Below are positions 24,260 through 32,682 of a DNA stretch of 43,006 nucleotides, one piece after another; the stretch's first letter is position 1, and each line of letters opens with the position of its first letter. The stretch is from assembly GCA_016281335.1 (NCBI GenBank), contig JAEEIK010000105.1, positions 1 through 43,006 of the forward strand, written 5' to 3'. Made by a program: the position numbers and the translations under genes. The notes under the pieces are model-generated. The model did no database searches. It was given only the letters and a program-made list of their open reading frames with translations, and had not been told where the DNA came from. This DNA is from Lachnospiraceae bacterium (GTDB lineage Bacteria; Bacillota; Clostridia; Lachnospirales; Lachnospiraceae).

Positions 24260-24509
24260 ACTTCTCCCTCACTGACGCAAGAGCCTTCCTCGCATCTTTT
24301 GTCTTACCTGTTTTAATCTGTTCCTCAGACAGTTCGATATCATTATAAAGCTCCCATTTTCTGCGAGTTTTTTCAAAGAGTTCCATACTCATAAGTACCA
24401 TATCACCATATCCGTTTTTAGTAACAAAAACAGGTTCTTCCATCTTGTGACATAGTTCGGATACAGCTGCGGTATCTTTCAAATCTTTAATCGGAATGAT
24501 CTGTGGCAT
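24249..24509 (-). CDS. Phd/YefM-family antitoxin
   Basis: 86 residues from the ATG at 24509, which has AAAGGAGG five bases upstream. A longer frame to 24563 is rejected because it runs across the promoter. MPQIIPIKDLKDTAAVSELCHKMEEPVFVTKNGYGDMVLMSMELFEK is the Phd/YefM DNA-binding N-terminus, and the acidic/basic C-terminal helix would wrap the toxin. It neutralises the RelE/ParE-like toxin encoded just downstream and likely represses their shared promoter. Confidence 0.92.
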   Translation of the reverse strand: MPQIIPIKDLKDTAAVSELCHKMEEPVFVTKNGYGDMVLMSMELFEKTRRKWELYNDIELSEEQIKTGKTKDARKALASVREKYGL

Positions 24510-24534
24510 AAGCGCCTCCTTTCGTGGTGTCTTA

Positions 24535-24563
24535 ATAATACCATAATTATCCCATTCAGACAA
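24535..24563 (-). promoter_or_regulatory. Promoter of the toxin-antitoxin operon
   Basis: Minus strand TTGTCT (24563-24558), 17-base spacer, TATTAT (24540-24535) with an upstream TGG that makes it an extended -10. It lies 26 bases before the antitoxin start and fixes that start. Confidence 0.65.
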
Positions 24564-24603
24564 GGCATGCGTCAGGAAGAAAAGGAGAAGATCATGGAAA
24601 TAT

Positions 24604-24632
24604 TTGAAAAAAGGCGGCGGCTGTTGTATAGT
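24604..24632 (+). promoter_or_regulatory. Promoter of the hydrogenase operon
   Basis: TTGAAA (24604-24609), 17 bases, TATAGT (24627-24632), 42 bases before the first hydrogenase gene, which itself has GGAGG before its ATG. Confidence 0.6.
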
Positions 24633-24674
24633 ATACTGAGGTGGTTTTATATATGAAACGTAGGAGGTATACTG

Positions 24675-25160
24675 ATGGGGAAACTAAATGCCACTGCCGA
24701 AAAGCAGATCAGAGAGATCTGCGACAGATACAAAAGTGAAAAGACACCGCTGATGATGATACTCAGCGATATCCAGAACGAGTACGGGTATATTCCGCTG
24801 GAAGTCCAGGAGATAGTATCCGAAAAGACCGGGATATCGGTAGCTGAGATATATGGTGTTGTTACATTCTATTCTTTTTTCTCGCTTACTCCGAAGGGAA
24901 AATATGTTATAGGCTGCTGTCTGGGTACGGCATGCTATGTCAAAGGAGCGCAGATCGTTATAGACCGTTTCTCCGAGCTGCTGGGTATTACACCCGGACA
25001 GACTACAGAGGACGGTTTGTTTACGCTTGATGCCTTAAGATGTATAGGCGCCTGCGGTATCGCGCCGGCTGTCAGCATCAACGGCAAGGTATATCCCAAG
25101 GTTGATGTTGAAGAAGTTGAAGATATCATAGCATCTTATAAGAAGGAGGCATCGGCATGA
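24675..25160 (+). CDS. NuoE-like [2Fe-2S] subunit of NADH-dependent [FeFe]-hydrogenase (HydC type)
   Basis: 161 residues. A helical N-terminus (RYKSEKTPLMMILSDIQNEYGYIP) precedes a thioredoxin-like [2Fe-2S] domain. Its four Cys ligands are in GCCLGTACYVKG (C-x4-C) and CIGACGIAP (C-x3-C). It passes electrons between the flavin subunit and other partners in the soluble trimeric enzyme. The gene is first in a three-gene operon; its stop overlaps the next start as ATGA. Confidence 0.93.
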   Translation: MGKLNATAEKQIREICDRYKSEKTPLMMILSDIQNEYGYIPLEVQEIVSEKTGISVAEIYGVVTFYSFFSLTPKGKYVIGCCLGTACYVKGAQIVIDRFSELLGITPGQTTEDGLFTLDALRCIGACGIAPAVSINGKVYPKVDVEEVEDIIASYKKEASA

Positions 25161-27046
25161 ATAAGATCACTTCCGTAGAAGAACTTGACAGAATAAGCGC
25201 GCAGTGCGAAGAGAGCATGGAAGGAAAGCTGAAAGGCGCAGATTCCATGCGTCACATAGTGCTTTGCGGCGGAACAGGATGCCTCTCCAGCAATTCAAAA
25301 GAGATCGCAGCCAAATTCACGGAGCTGCTTGCAAAGAAGGGCCTGAACGGAAAGGCTACCGTTAATCTTGCGGGCTGTTTCGGTTTCTGTTCTCAGGGAC
25401 CTTTTGTAAAGATATATCCCGAGGATACGCTTTACAGAATGGTGACTCTTGATGATGTTGAAGAGATAGTCGATTCGGATATAGGACGCGGTGAAGTGGT
25501 AGAGCGTCTGCTCTATGTGGATCCCGTATCAAATGAAAAAGTCGCAAAGCAGGATAATATCAATTTCTATAAGAAACAGCGCCGCATAGCGCTTCACGGC
25601 TGCGGCGTCATCAATCCCGAGGATCTTAATGAAGCTCTCGGCTTCGGCGCTTTCAAAGGACTTAAGAAGGCTCTGTCAATGTCACAGAAGGATGTGGCTG
25701 ATACAGTGCTGCTCTCCGGGCTCCGCGGACGAGGAGGCGGAGGCTTCCCTGCAGGACGCAAGTGGATGTTTGCCCTTGGTTCCGAGGGAGATGAAAAATA
25801 TGTCGTATGTAACGGTGACGAGGGTGACCCCGGCGCATTCATGGACCGTTCCATACTTGAAGGAAATCCCATAGCCGTGATCGAAGGCATGATGATCGCA
25901 GGCTATGCCATAGGCGCAAAGGAAGGTTACTTCTATGTCCGCGCCGAATATCCGGTTGCAGTCGCACGTCTTAAAAAAGCTATACAGAATGCAAGGGAAG
26001 CAGGAATGCTGGGCAAGAACATACTCGGCACCGGCTTTGACTTTGACTGTCATATAAGACTCGGAGCAGGCGCCTTCGTCTGCGGTGAGGAAACGGCGCT
26101 GCTTAACTCGATAGAAGGTAAGCGCGGTATGCCGCGTCCCCGTCCTCCTTTCCCCGCAGTGAAAGGTCTCTGGGGAAAACCCACCATAGTAAATAACGTG
26201 GAGACCCTTGCCTGTGTGCCTTATATCTTAAGAGAAGGCGCAGCGGAATTTGCAAAAGTAGGTACCGAAGGTTCAAAGGGAACCAAGGTGTTCGCCCTGG
26301 GCGGTAAGGTAAACAATGTAGGTCTTGTGGAAGTGCCTATGGGAACTACTCTTCGTGAACTCATATATGATATAGGCGGCGGCATACCCAACGGCAAGAA
26401 GTTCAAGGCAATACAGACCGGCGGTCCTTCCGGCGGCTGTCTTACCGAGGAATTCCTGGATGAGCCCATTGACTTTGACAACCTGGTACAGAAGGGTTCG
26501 ATGATGGGATCCGGCGGAGCCATCGTCATGGATGAAGATAACTGTATGGTGGATGTGGCCAAGTTCTACATGGAATTCATCTGCGATGAATCCTGCGGAA
26601 AGTGTTCACCCTGCCGTATCGGTACCAAGAGGATACTTGAGATACTCACAAAGATAACTGAGGGCAAGGGTACGATGGAAGACCTTGATACTCTTGAAGA
26701 ACTCAGCAAGACCATACAGAAGAACTCACTCTGCGCTCTGGGCCAGACAGCGGCCAATCCGGTCAATTCCACACTCAGGCATTTCAGGGATGAGTATATC
26801 TCTCATATAGTTGATAAGCGCTGCCCGGCTCATGTCTGCAAGAGTCTCATGCAGTACAGGATCAATCCGGACATCTGTATCGGCTGCGGTCTCTGCGCAA
26901 GGAACTGTCCTGTCAGCTGTATATCGAGGACCGATTATATCGCCGAAGGACACAAACTCGCCTCCTTTGCGATCGATCAGAATAAGTGCGCGAAGTGCGG
27001 ACTGTGCAAGAGCAACTGTAAGTTCATGGCTATTACTAAAGAGTAG
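25157..27046 (+). CDS. NuoF-like flavoprotein subunit of [FeFe]-hydrogenase (HydB type)
   Basis: 629 residues. Order of domains: an N-terminal thioredoxin-like [2Fe-2S] part (HIVLCGGTGCLSSNS, NLAGCFGFC), the FMN/NADH module (LRGRGGGGFPAGRKW, VCNGDEGDPGAFMDR, GAGAFVCGEETALLNSIEG), the [4Fe-4S] motif ESCGKCSPCRIGTKR, and two C-terminal ferredoxin motifs (CIGCGLCARNCP, CAKCGLCKSNCK). It oxidises or reduces NAD(H) and is the site of flavin-based bifurcation in HydABC enzymes. Length and layout are standard for the family. It is translationally coupled to the preceding gene. Confidence 0.95.
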   Translation: MNKITSVEELDRISAQCEESMEGKLKGADSMRHIVLCGGTGCLSSNSKEIAAKFTELLAKKGLNGKATVNLAGCFGFCSQGPFVKIYPEDTLYRMVTLDDVEEIVDSDIGRGEVVERLLYVDPVSNEKVAKQDNINFYKKQRRIALHGCGVINPEDLNEALGFGAFKGLKKALSMSQKDVADTVLLSGLRGRGGGGFPAGRKWMFALGSEGDEKYVVCNGDEGDPGAFMDRSILEGNPIAVIEGMMIAGYAIGAKEGYFYVRAEYPVAVARLKKAIQNAREAGMLGKNILGTGFDFDCHIRLGAGAFVCGEETALLNSIEGKRGMPRPRPPFPAVKGLWGKPTIVNNVETLACVPYILREGAAEFAKVGTEGSKGTKVFALGGKVNNVGLVEVPMGTTLRELIYDIGGGIPNGKKFKAIQTGGPSGGCLTEEFLDEPIDFDNLVQKGSMMGSGGAIVMDEDNCMVDVAKFYMEFICDESCGKCSPCRIGTKRILEILTKITEGKGTMEDLDTLEELSKTIQKNSLCALGQTAANPVNSTLRHFRDEYISHIVDKRCPAHVCKSLMQYRINPDICIGCGLCARNCPVSCISRTDYIAEGHKLASFAIDQNKCAKCGLCKSNCKFMAITKE

Positions 27047-27058
27047 GAGGAGAGAAGC

Positions 27059-28828
27059 ATGGCTTTGGTAACTATTAAAATAGAAGGTGTCAGCCATCAG
27101 GTAGAGGAAGGGCTCACTATCCTGGAGGCTGCCAGAAAATGCGGATACGAGATCCCTTCTCTCTGTTCTTTTAACCACGGAGAATGTAATCAGGGATCCT
27201 GCCGTGTCTGCCTTGTTGAAGTAAAGGGCGCGAGAGGACTGGTGGCAAGCTGCGTATATCCCGTATCGGACGGAATGGAGATAACCATATCTTCACCTGC
27301 GGCAACTACCGCAAGACGTATGAGCGTAGAGCTTCTGCTGTCCAATCATAATCAGTTCTGCCAGCAGTGTGATAAGAACGGTAAGTGTGAGCTTCTGCAT
27401 GTTGCAAACGTAACCGGTGCAAGAGCCGATGTGTTCGGCGGTGTGCATTCGGAAGTTCATATCGATCAGCTGGCTCCAGGTCTGGTAAGGGATACTTCCA
27501 AGTGTATACTTTGCGGAAGATGTATAGAGAGATGCAAGAATGCTCACGGCCTGGGCATACTCGGATATGAGAACAGAGGCTTCAATACCTTTGTTTCACC
27601 GGCTCAGGACAGAGGCTTCAATGATTCACCCTGTATCCAGTGCGGACAGTGCGTCAGCGTATGTCCTACGGGTGCGCTGATGGAGCATTCGGAGATAGAG
27701 CTTATCGATGAAGCTTTTGCAAAAGGCAAGGTAGTCATCGCCCAGGCAGCGCCTGCGGTAAGGGCTGCCCTTGGCGAAGAATTCGGCTATCCCATCGGAA
27801 CAGTTGTTACCGGCAAGATGATAGCCGCAATGAGAAGACTGGGCTTCAAGAGAATATATGATGTTAACTTCGGCGCGGACTTAACGATAATGGAAGAGGG
27901 AACGGAGCTTTTGGGCCGTCTGCAGAACGGCGGAGTGCTTCCGATGATCACTTCCTGTTCGCCGGGCTGGGTCAACTATGCAGAGTATAACTACAGTGAT
28001 CTCCTGCCTCATCTTTCATCCTGTAAATCACCTCATCAGATGCAGGGCGCAGTGATCAAGTCCTACTGGGCTAAACAGCATGACATAGCTCCCGAAGATA
28101 TCTTTGTTGTATCGGTTATGCCCTGTACGGCAAAGAAATTCGAGAGACAGCGTGATCAGCTGAAAGTGAACGGCATACCTGATGTCGATGCGGTAATTAC
28201 TACAAGAGAGCTGGCAAGAATGATCAAGAGAGCCGGCATCATCTTTGAAAGACTGCCGGATGAAGGCTGGGATCAGGATATCATGGGTGATTATTCAGGC
28301 GCAGGCGTTATCTTCGGTGTGACCGGCGGTGTTATGGAAGCGGCTCTGCGTACCGTATACTACAAGCTTACGGGCGAGGAAGCAGATCCCATCACCTTCG
28401 AGACCGTACGTGGTCACGAAGCAGGTATAAGGGAAGCTTCACTGGATATCAACGGAACTACAGTGAACGTTGCCATCGCATCGGGCATGAAGTCCGCAAA
28501 GGTGCTTCTTGATGATATAAGGGCAGGTAAGTCGAAGTATCAGTTCATAGAGATAATGGGATGTCCCGGCGGCTGCATCAACGGCGGCGGACAACCTTAT
28601 GTACGTGAATTCTTCCTGCCTCACGAAGATGATGACATCATGGATACCTATAAAGAGAAGAGAGCCAAAGCGCTTTATCTGGAGGATAAGAGACAGACAC
28701 ATCGTCAGTCCCATAACAATCCGCAGATAAGGGAACTTTATGATAAATATCTGGGTGAGCCTAACAGTCACAAGGCGCACGAACTGCTGCATACCACATA
28801 TGCGGCAAGGGTAGGTTTTAACGATTAA
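27059..28828 (+). CDS. [FeFe]-hydrogenase catalytic subunit (HydA type)
   Basis: 589 residues; GGAGGAG precedes the ATG. N-terminal plant-type [2Fe-2S] domain (SLCSFNHGECNQGSCRVC), a His-ligated [4Fe-4S] motif (HNQFCQQCDKNGKCEL), two ferredoxin motifs (CILCGRCIERC, CIQCGQCVSVCP), then the H-cluster domain with all three signatures: TSCSPGWVNY, MPCTAKKFE and MGCPGGCINGGGQP. The small C-terminal region (REFFLPHEDDD...RELYDKYLGEP) is present. It makes or takes up H2; with the two preceding subunits it forms the soluble NADH/ferredoxin-linked enzyme of fermenting Clostridia. Maturation genes hydE/F/G are not in the window. Confidence 0.97.
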   Translation: MALVTIKIEGVSHQVEEGLTILEAARKCGYEIPSLCSFNHGECNQGSCRVCLVEVKGARGLVASCVYPVSDGMEITISSPAATTARRMSVELLLSNHNQFCQQCDKNGKCELLHVANVTGARADVFGGVHSEVHIDQLAPGLVRDTSKCILCGRCIERCKNAHGLGILGYENRGFNTFVSPAQDRGFNDSPCIQCGQCVSVCPTGALMEHSEIELIDEAFAKGKVVIAQAAPAVRAALGEEFGYPIGTVVTGKMIAAMRRLGFKRIYDVNFGADLTIMEEGTELLGRLQNGGVLPMITSCSPGWVNYAEYNYSDLLPHLSSCKSPHQMQGAVIKSYWAKQHDIAPEDIFVVSVMPCTAKKFERQRDQLKVNGIPDVDAVITTRELARMIKRAGIIFERLPDEGWDQDIMGDYSGAGVIFGVTGGVMEAALRTVYYKLTGEEADPITFETVRGHEAGIREASLDINGTTVNVAIASGMKSAKVLLDDIRAGKSKYQFIEIMGCPGGCINGGGQPYVREFFLPHEDDDIMDTYKEKRAKALYLEDKRQTHRQSHNNPQIRELYDKYLGEPNSHKAHELLHTTYAARVGFND

Positions 28829-28836
28829 GTAATTGA

Positions 28837-28870
28837 TCCTCGGGCTTTATGCCCGGGGATTGTTATTGTT
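28837..28870 (+). terminator. Intrinsic terminator of the hydrogenase operon
   Basis: TCCTCGGGC pairs with GCCCGGGGA (nine pairs, loop TTTAT), followed by TTGTTATTGTT. The T-tract is interrupted, so termination may be incomplete. Confidence 0.75.
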
Positions 28871-28886
28871 ATGAGGGAGGAATGAA

Positions 28887-31145
28887 ATGAGAAAGAAGCT
28901 GCTGGCAGGTCTGTTATCCTTTGTATTAATGACGGGATACATTCAGCCTGTTTTGGCAACTGAAGACGTGACCGTAAGTGAAAATGAATATACCGGTGAA
29001 GATGTTGATGTGATCGAAGAGGAGATCGCGGAAGATGATGAAGCTTTCGAGGAAGTGGCGATCTCGGAAGAAGACAGCTTAACGGAAGAGTATGCAGCCG
29101 CAGGAGCTGAGGCTTCCAAGGAGAATGTCAGAAAGATAACCTATGCATACATAGTAGCCGATCCCTATGCTATTGATGAGAAAAGCTATGATCTTATCGC
29201 TAATGTATCTTACTACAGAGTAGTAAAGCACAGCGGAAAAAAGATCAAGGCGGATAAGGATCTGTTTGCTGAAGTTAAGAGCGATGAGCTGGAGACTCTT
29301 GCAAAGGCACTGAGCGGCGCAAGCGATGCAAGTGGTCTGCTTAAATGGAAGTTCAGTGCCAAGAAAAACAAGAAGTGCAGTGATAAAGCGTACTTCATCG
29401 TTAAAGCTTCCGTGAAAAAATCCGTTGCAAAGAGCATGGGCTTAAAAGGCAAGAAGCTGAAGAAATTTAACAAAGCGCTCAGTAAGTTTAATAAAGCAGC
29501 TAAGAAAACGAAGCTGCGTTTTACCATAACTGCGGATCTTGAGAAGGAAGAGAAAGAGGAAAGTCCGGAGACTGTAGAAGTCAAGATCGATGCGGCTCAT
29601 TTTCCGGATGCCAATTTCAGGGCTGTGATATCGCAGTTTGATACAAATAAGAACGGAACGCTGGAACCGGATGAGATCAGGTATGTGATCAATATTGATT
29701 GCGAAGGAAAGAATGTCAAGTCCATAAAGGGAGTTGAGTATTTTACTGCATTACAGGGACTGTGGTGTAAGGATAATGATATATCGGAAATGGACCTGTC
29801 GCATAATAAGGCCATCACAGGTGTGTGGTGTTCGGGCAATAAGTTTACCGAGCTTGATTTTACCGGTAATCCGGAACTGCTCTGGGTATACTGCTATGAC
29901 TGCAAGATCAAATGCTTAAATGTTTCTAATAATCCGAAGCTCGCATTTATCGAATGCAATACCAATCCGCTGCCCATACTGGACGTGAGCCACAATCCGG
30001 AGCTTGAGCATCTGATGTGCGGTTCCTGTGAGCTGAAGGTGCTGAATCTGGGCAACTGTCCGAAACTGGCGCATCTTGACGCATTCAGAAATAAACTGAC
30101 GACTCTCGATGTCACCAAATGTCCTAAGATGAAACGTCTTGATATCTGGGACAATCCGGGACTTAAGAGCATTGATATAAGCAAGAATCCGGAATTGCAG
30201 TATTATAACTGCGCAGCTAACGGGGCTACAAGCGTAGATGTGAGCCATAATCCCGAATTGCTCAAGCTGGTGTGCAGCTATAATCAGGAAATAAAGACAC
30301 TGGATCTGTCACATAATCCGAAGCTTTCGGTACTTGATTGTGCAGTCAATCAGATAGCAACGCTTGATATCAGCAATAATCCTTATCTGTATTTCCTGCA
30401 GGCATTTACGAATGACTTTACGACGCTTGATATCAGTAAGAATCCTTTCCTTGTAAAGACCTATAAGGAAGGTGAGAAAGCGGATGAATCCGCCGTATGC
30501 AAGGGGCATTCATGGACCATTGATTACGGCTGGGATGATTCCACCCAGGGAGATAATAAATTCTTCCTCTGCTTTGATGATAAGGCAGCGCTGAACGCTG
30601 AAGGCGATCCTGCCATACTGCCGGAGAATGTATCGTATCAGTATTCGGATGCGGGCATAGATGAGACTGATCTGCTGAAAAGAGAAGAAGTAATGCAGAA
30701 ACTCTATGAGCTGGCAGGCAAGCCGGACGTCAGCGGACTTAAGAGCAGATTTACGGATGTGGCGGCAGGTTCCGAATATGAAGCTGCTCTGCTCTGGGGT
30801 GAAGCAAAGCATATCTGCGCAGGCTTTCCTTATGTATCTTCGGACAAGTTCGGTGTCGGTGAGTGGATCACCAGACAGGATCTGATGCTGATGCTGATGA
30901 GATATTCCGAGGCAATGAATCTGAAGAGAGCCATCGACTTCGGAAGAAGTGATGATTATATCGATTATTTCGATGTTGATTATTTCCACTGGGAAGCTGT
31001 CTGCTGGTCGGCTACCTGGCAGATAGTAGAAGGCAGGGGAGCGGAAGGCGCTCCGAAGACTGAGCAGAAGATAGATCCTTTCGGAAGGGTACAAAAAAGT
31101 GATCTGGAAAAAGCGCTTAAAAGAATGGATGAAGTGAACAGATAA
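28887..31145 (+). CDS. Secreted EF-hand and leucine-rich-repeat protein with SLH-like C-terminus
   Basis: 752 residues. An N-terminal signal peptide (MRKK, hydrophobic core, cleavage near VLAT) is followed by an acidic Glu/Val-rich stretch, then a Lys-rich domain (residues about 80-225). A canonical EF-hand loop DTNKNGTLEPDE sits at 252-263. Residues about 280-530 are roughly 12 repeats of about 21 residues with the pattern L..L.c..N.i..LDvS.NP.L, as in internalin-J-type LRRs, many with a Cys at the same place. The last 120 residues (FTDVAAGSEYEAALLWGEAKHICAGF...RQDLMLMLMR) look like S-layer-homology motifs, which would hold it to the cell wall. A surface-binding or adhesion role is likely; the ligand is unknown. 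GGGAGG precedes the ATG. Confidence 0.9.
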   Translation: MRKKLLAGLLSFVLMTGYIQPVLATEDVTVSENEYTGEDVDVIEEEIAEDDEAFEEVAISEEDSLTEEYAAAGAEASKENVRKITYAYIVADPYAIDEKSYDLIANVSYYRVVKHSGKKIKADKDLFAEVKSDELETLAKALSGASDASGLLKWKFSAKKNKKCSDKAYFIVKASVKKSVAKSMGLKGKKLKKFNKALSKFNKAAKKTKLRFTITADLEKEEKEESPETVEVKIDAAHFPDANFRAVISQFDTNKNGTLEPDEIRYVINIDCEGKNVKSIKGVEYFTALQGLWCKDNDISEMDLSHNKAITGVWCSGNKFTELDFTGNPELLWVYCYDCKIKCLNVSNNPKLAFIECNTNPLPILDVSHNPELEHLMCGSCELKVLNLGNCPKLAHLDAFRNKLTTLDVTKCPKMKRLDIWDNPGLKSIDISKNPELQYYNCAANGATSVDVSHNPELLKLVCSYNQEIKTLDLSHNPKLSVLDCAVNQIATLDISNNPYLYFLQAFTNDFTTLDISKNPFLVKTYKEGEKADESAVCKGHSWTIDYGWDDSTQGDNKFFLCFDDKAALNAEGDPAILPENVSYQYSDAGIDETDLLKREEVMQKLYELAGKPDVSGLKSRFTDVAAGSEYEAALLWGEAKHICAGFPYVSSDKFGVGEWITRQDLMLMLMRYSEAMNLKRAIDFGRSDDYIDYFDVDYFHWEAVCWSATWQIVEGRGAEGAPKTEQKIDPFGRVQKSDLEKALKRMDEVNR

Positions 31146-31154
31146 AGAAAGAAC

Positions 31155-31184
31155 AAAAGAAGCTGCTTAAAAACAGCTTCTTTT
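31155..31184 (+). terminator. Strong inverted repeat, likely terminator after the LRR gene
   Basis: AAAAGAAGCTG and CAGCTTCTTTT are perfect 11-base arms around an eight-base loop. The 3' arm itself ends in TTTT. The AGAAGG site of the next gene begins directly after it, so it could also affect expression of the MutS-like pair. Confidence 0.7.
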
Positions 31185-31197
31185 AGAAGGTAAAGAG

Positions 31198-32682
31198 ATG
31201 GATGCGGAATTCAGTATATTAAATCCCGGAATAAAAGAATTCGAACCGCTGGAGGTCGCAGCTTATTTTCAGGATCTGAACTTATTTCAGATAATAGAAA
31301 AGCTGAGCGCAAAGTGGGGGAAGAGAGTAAGGAATCACTATCGCTATCTGCCGGCAACTGCGGACGATGTGGCTTACAGGCAGGCGGTGTATGCGGATGT
31401 CAGGAAGGATGCCGTGTACAGCGCACTGCTTAAGTTTATGCAGGCGATGGAGGAAGTGGAGAGACTCAGACGCGAAAAAGAGAAAGTATCAATCTCCATA
31501 CAGAGAGTGGTGTGGCATCTGAGAGAAGTAGGCGCATACTGTAAGGTTTATGAAGAACTTGCAAAAGACCTGGAAGAAGCATGCCCTGCTTCAGAAGGCA
31601 TGCGGGAATTCCTGGGGATACTGAAAGATATATTGGAGAGCGGCGGATACAGGGAACTGGTGGAACGCACGGGAAAACTGCTGGAGCAGATACGCGGAAT
31701 ACGTTTTACGATCACTTATGATAAGGACCGTATGAGTGTTGCTCTCGGTACGGCTGAAGAATCTTCGGATTATGGTGACAGATTTAAAAAGGAACTTAAG
31801 AATCCGTTTATCGCAGATCCTTCTCTGACTGAGATGGAGAATGCCTGTCTGGATATACTGGCAAAGAAGAAGCCGGAATTCTTTGATGAACTGAAGACTA
31901 CGGCGAAGATGAACGAGGAGTACGAAAAGCCCGTACTGAAGCGTTTTGAGAGGGAAGTGATATTCTATCTTTCTTTCAGATCCCTTCAGCTTGATATGGA
32001 GAAACAGGGATATAAGTTTGCAACGCCTGCCGTTTCGGGAGATCATAAGATGGAAGCGAAAGGCTTGTATGATCTGGCTCTTGCGCTTGTGAATCTGAAT
32101 ACCGGCAAAGAAGTGGTTGCTAATGATTTCTGTTACGAAGAAGGAGAACAGTTCTTTGTGCTTACGGGACCGAACCAGGGCGGTAAGACCACCTTTGCCA
32201 GAAGTCTCGGACAGCTGGTCTATTTTGCAAGGATAGGACTGGATGTATCGGCGGCGTCGGCCGTGGTTCCGTTCTTTCCGGATATACAGACACATTTTTC
32301 CGTAGAAGAAAGTGTGGAGACAGGACGCGGCAAGCTTAAGGAAGAACTGGTGCGGCTGGCGCCGATGATGGAGGATGACAGAAAGGGAAGCTTTGTTATC
32401 ATCAATGAACTGTTTACCACTGCGGCCAGCTATGATGCAAACATAATGGGACGGAAGGTGCTGGAGCATTTTACCGGATTGGAATGCATGGGTATATATG
32501 TTACTCATCTGCAGGAACTGGTTGAAGGACAGAAGGCTGTGGTAAGCTTAAGGGCGATGCTCAATGATCAGAGGATACAAACCTTTAAGATAACGAGAGG
32601 CGAGGCTGATGACACTGCCTGCGCCGATAATCTGGTAAATAAGTACAGGCTGAACTATGAGCAGCTAAAGGAGCGTTTATGA
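31198..32682 (+). CDS. MutS-like ATPase, first of a tandem pair
   Basis: 494 residues; AGAAGG seven bases before the ATG. The C-terminal third is a MutS domain-V ATPase: Walker A TGPNQGGKTTF (323-333), FARIGLDVSAASA, FSVEESVETGRGKLKEELVRL and VTHLQEL. The N-terminal 300 residues are helical, like the MutS lever/core; mismatch-recognition domain I is absent. The Walker B segment is IINELFTTAASYDA, with Asn403 where most MutS proteins have Asp. The usual Met in GPNMGGKST is Gln. It overlaps the next gene, a diverged copy, by four bases, so the two products probably form a heterodimer. Role in mismatch repair is doubtful; DNA or chromosome clamp-like functions are possible. Confidence 0.9.
   Translation: MDAEFSILNPGIKEFEPLEVAAYFQDLNLFQIIEKLSAKWGKRVRNHYRYLPATADDVAYRQAVYADVRKDAVYSALLKFMQAMEEVERLRREKEKVSISIQRVVWHLREVGAYCKVYEELAKDLEEACPASEGMREFLGILKDILESGGYRELVERTGKLLEQIRGIRFTITYDKDRMSVALGTAEESSDYGDRFKKELKNPFIADPSLTEMENACLDILAKKKPEFFDELKTTAKMNEEYEKPVLKRFEREVIFYLSFRSLQLDMEKQGYKFATPAVSGDHKMEAKGLYDLALALVNLNTGKEVVANDFCYEEGEQFFVLTGPNQGGKTTFARSLGQLVYFARIGLDVSAASAVVPFFPDIQTHFSVEESVETGRGKLKEELVRLAPMMEDDRKGSFVIINELFTTAASYDANIMGRKVLEHFTGLECMGIYVTHLQELVEGQKAVVSLRAMLNDQRIQTFKITRGEADDTACADNLVNKYRLNYEQLKERL

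Noticed and set aside
24510-24563. Longer start for the antitoxin
   Set aside because: The bases carry the -10 and -35 of the operon's own promoter, so they cannot be in the message.
24675-28828. Hydrogenase operon as a novel system
   Set aside because: All motifs and the gene order match well-known trimeric NADH-dependent [FeFe]-hydrogenases; ordinary for this group.
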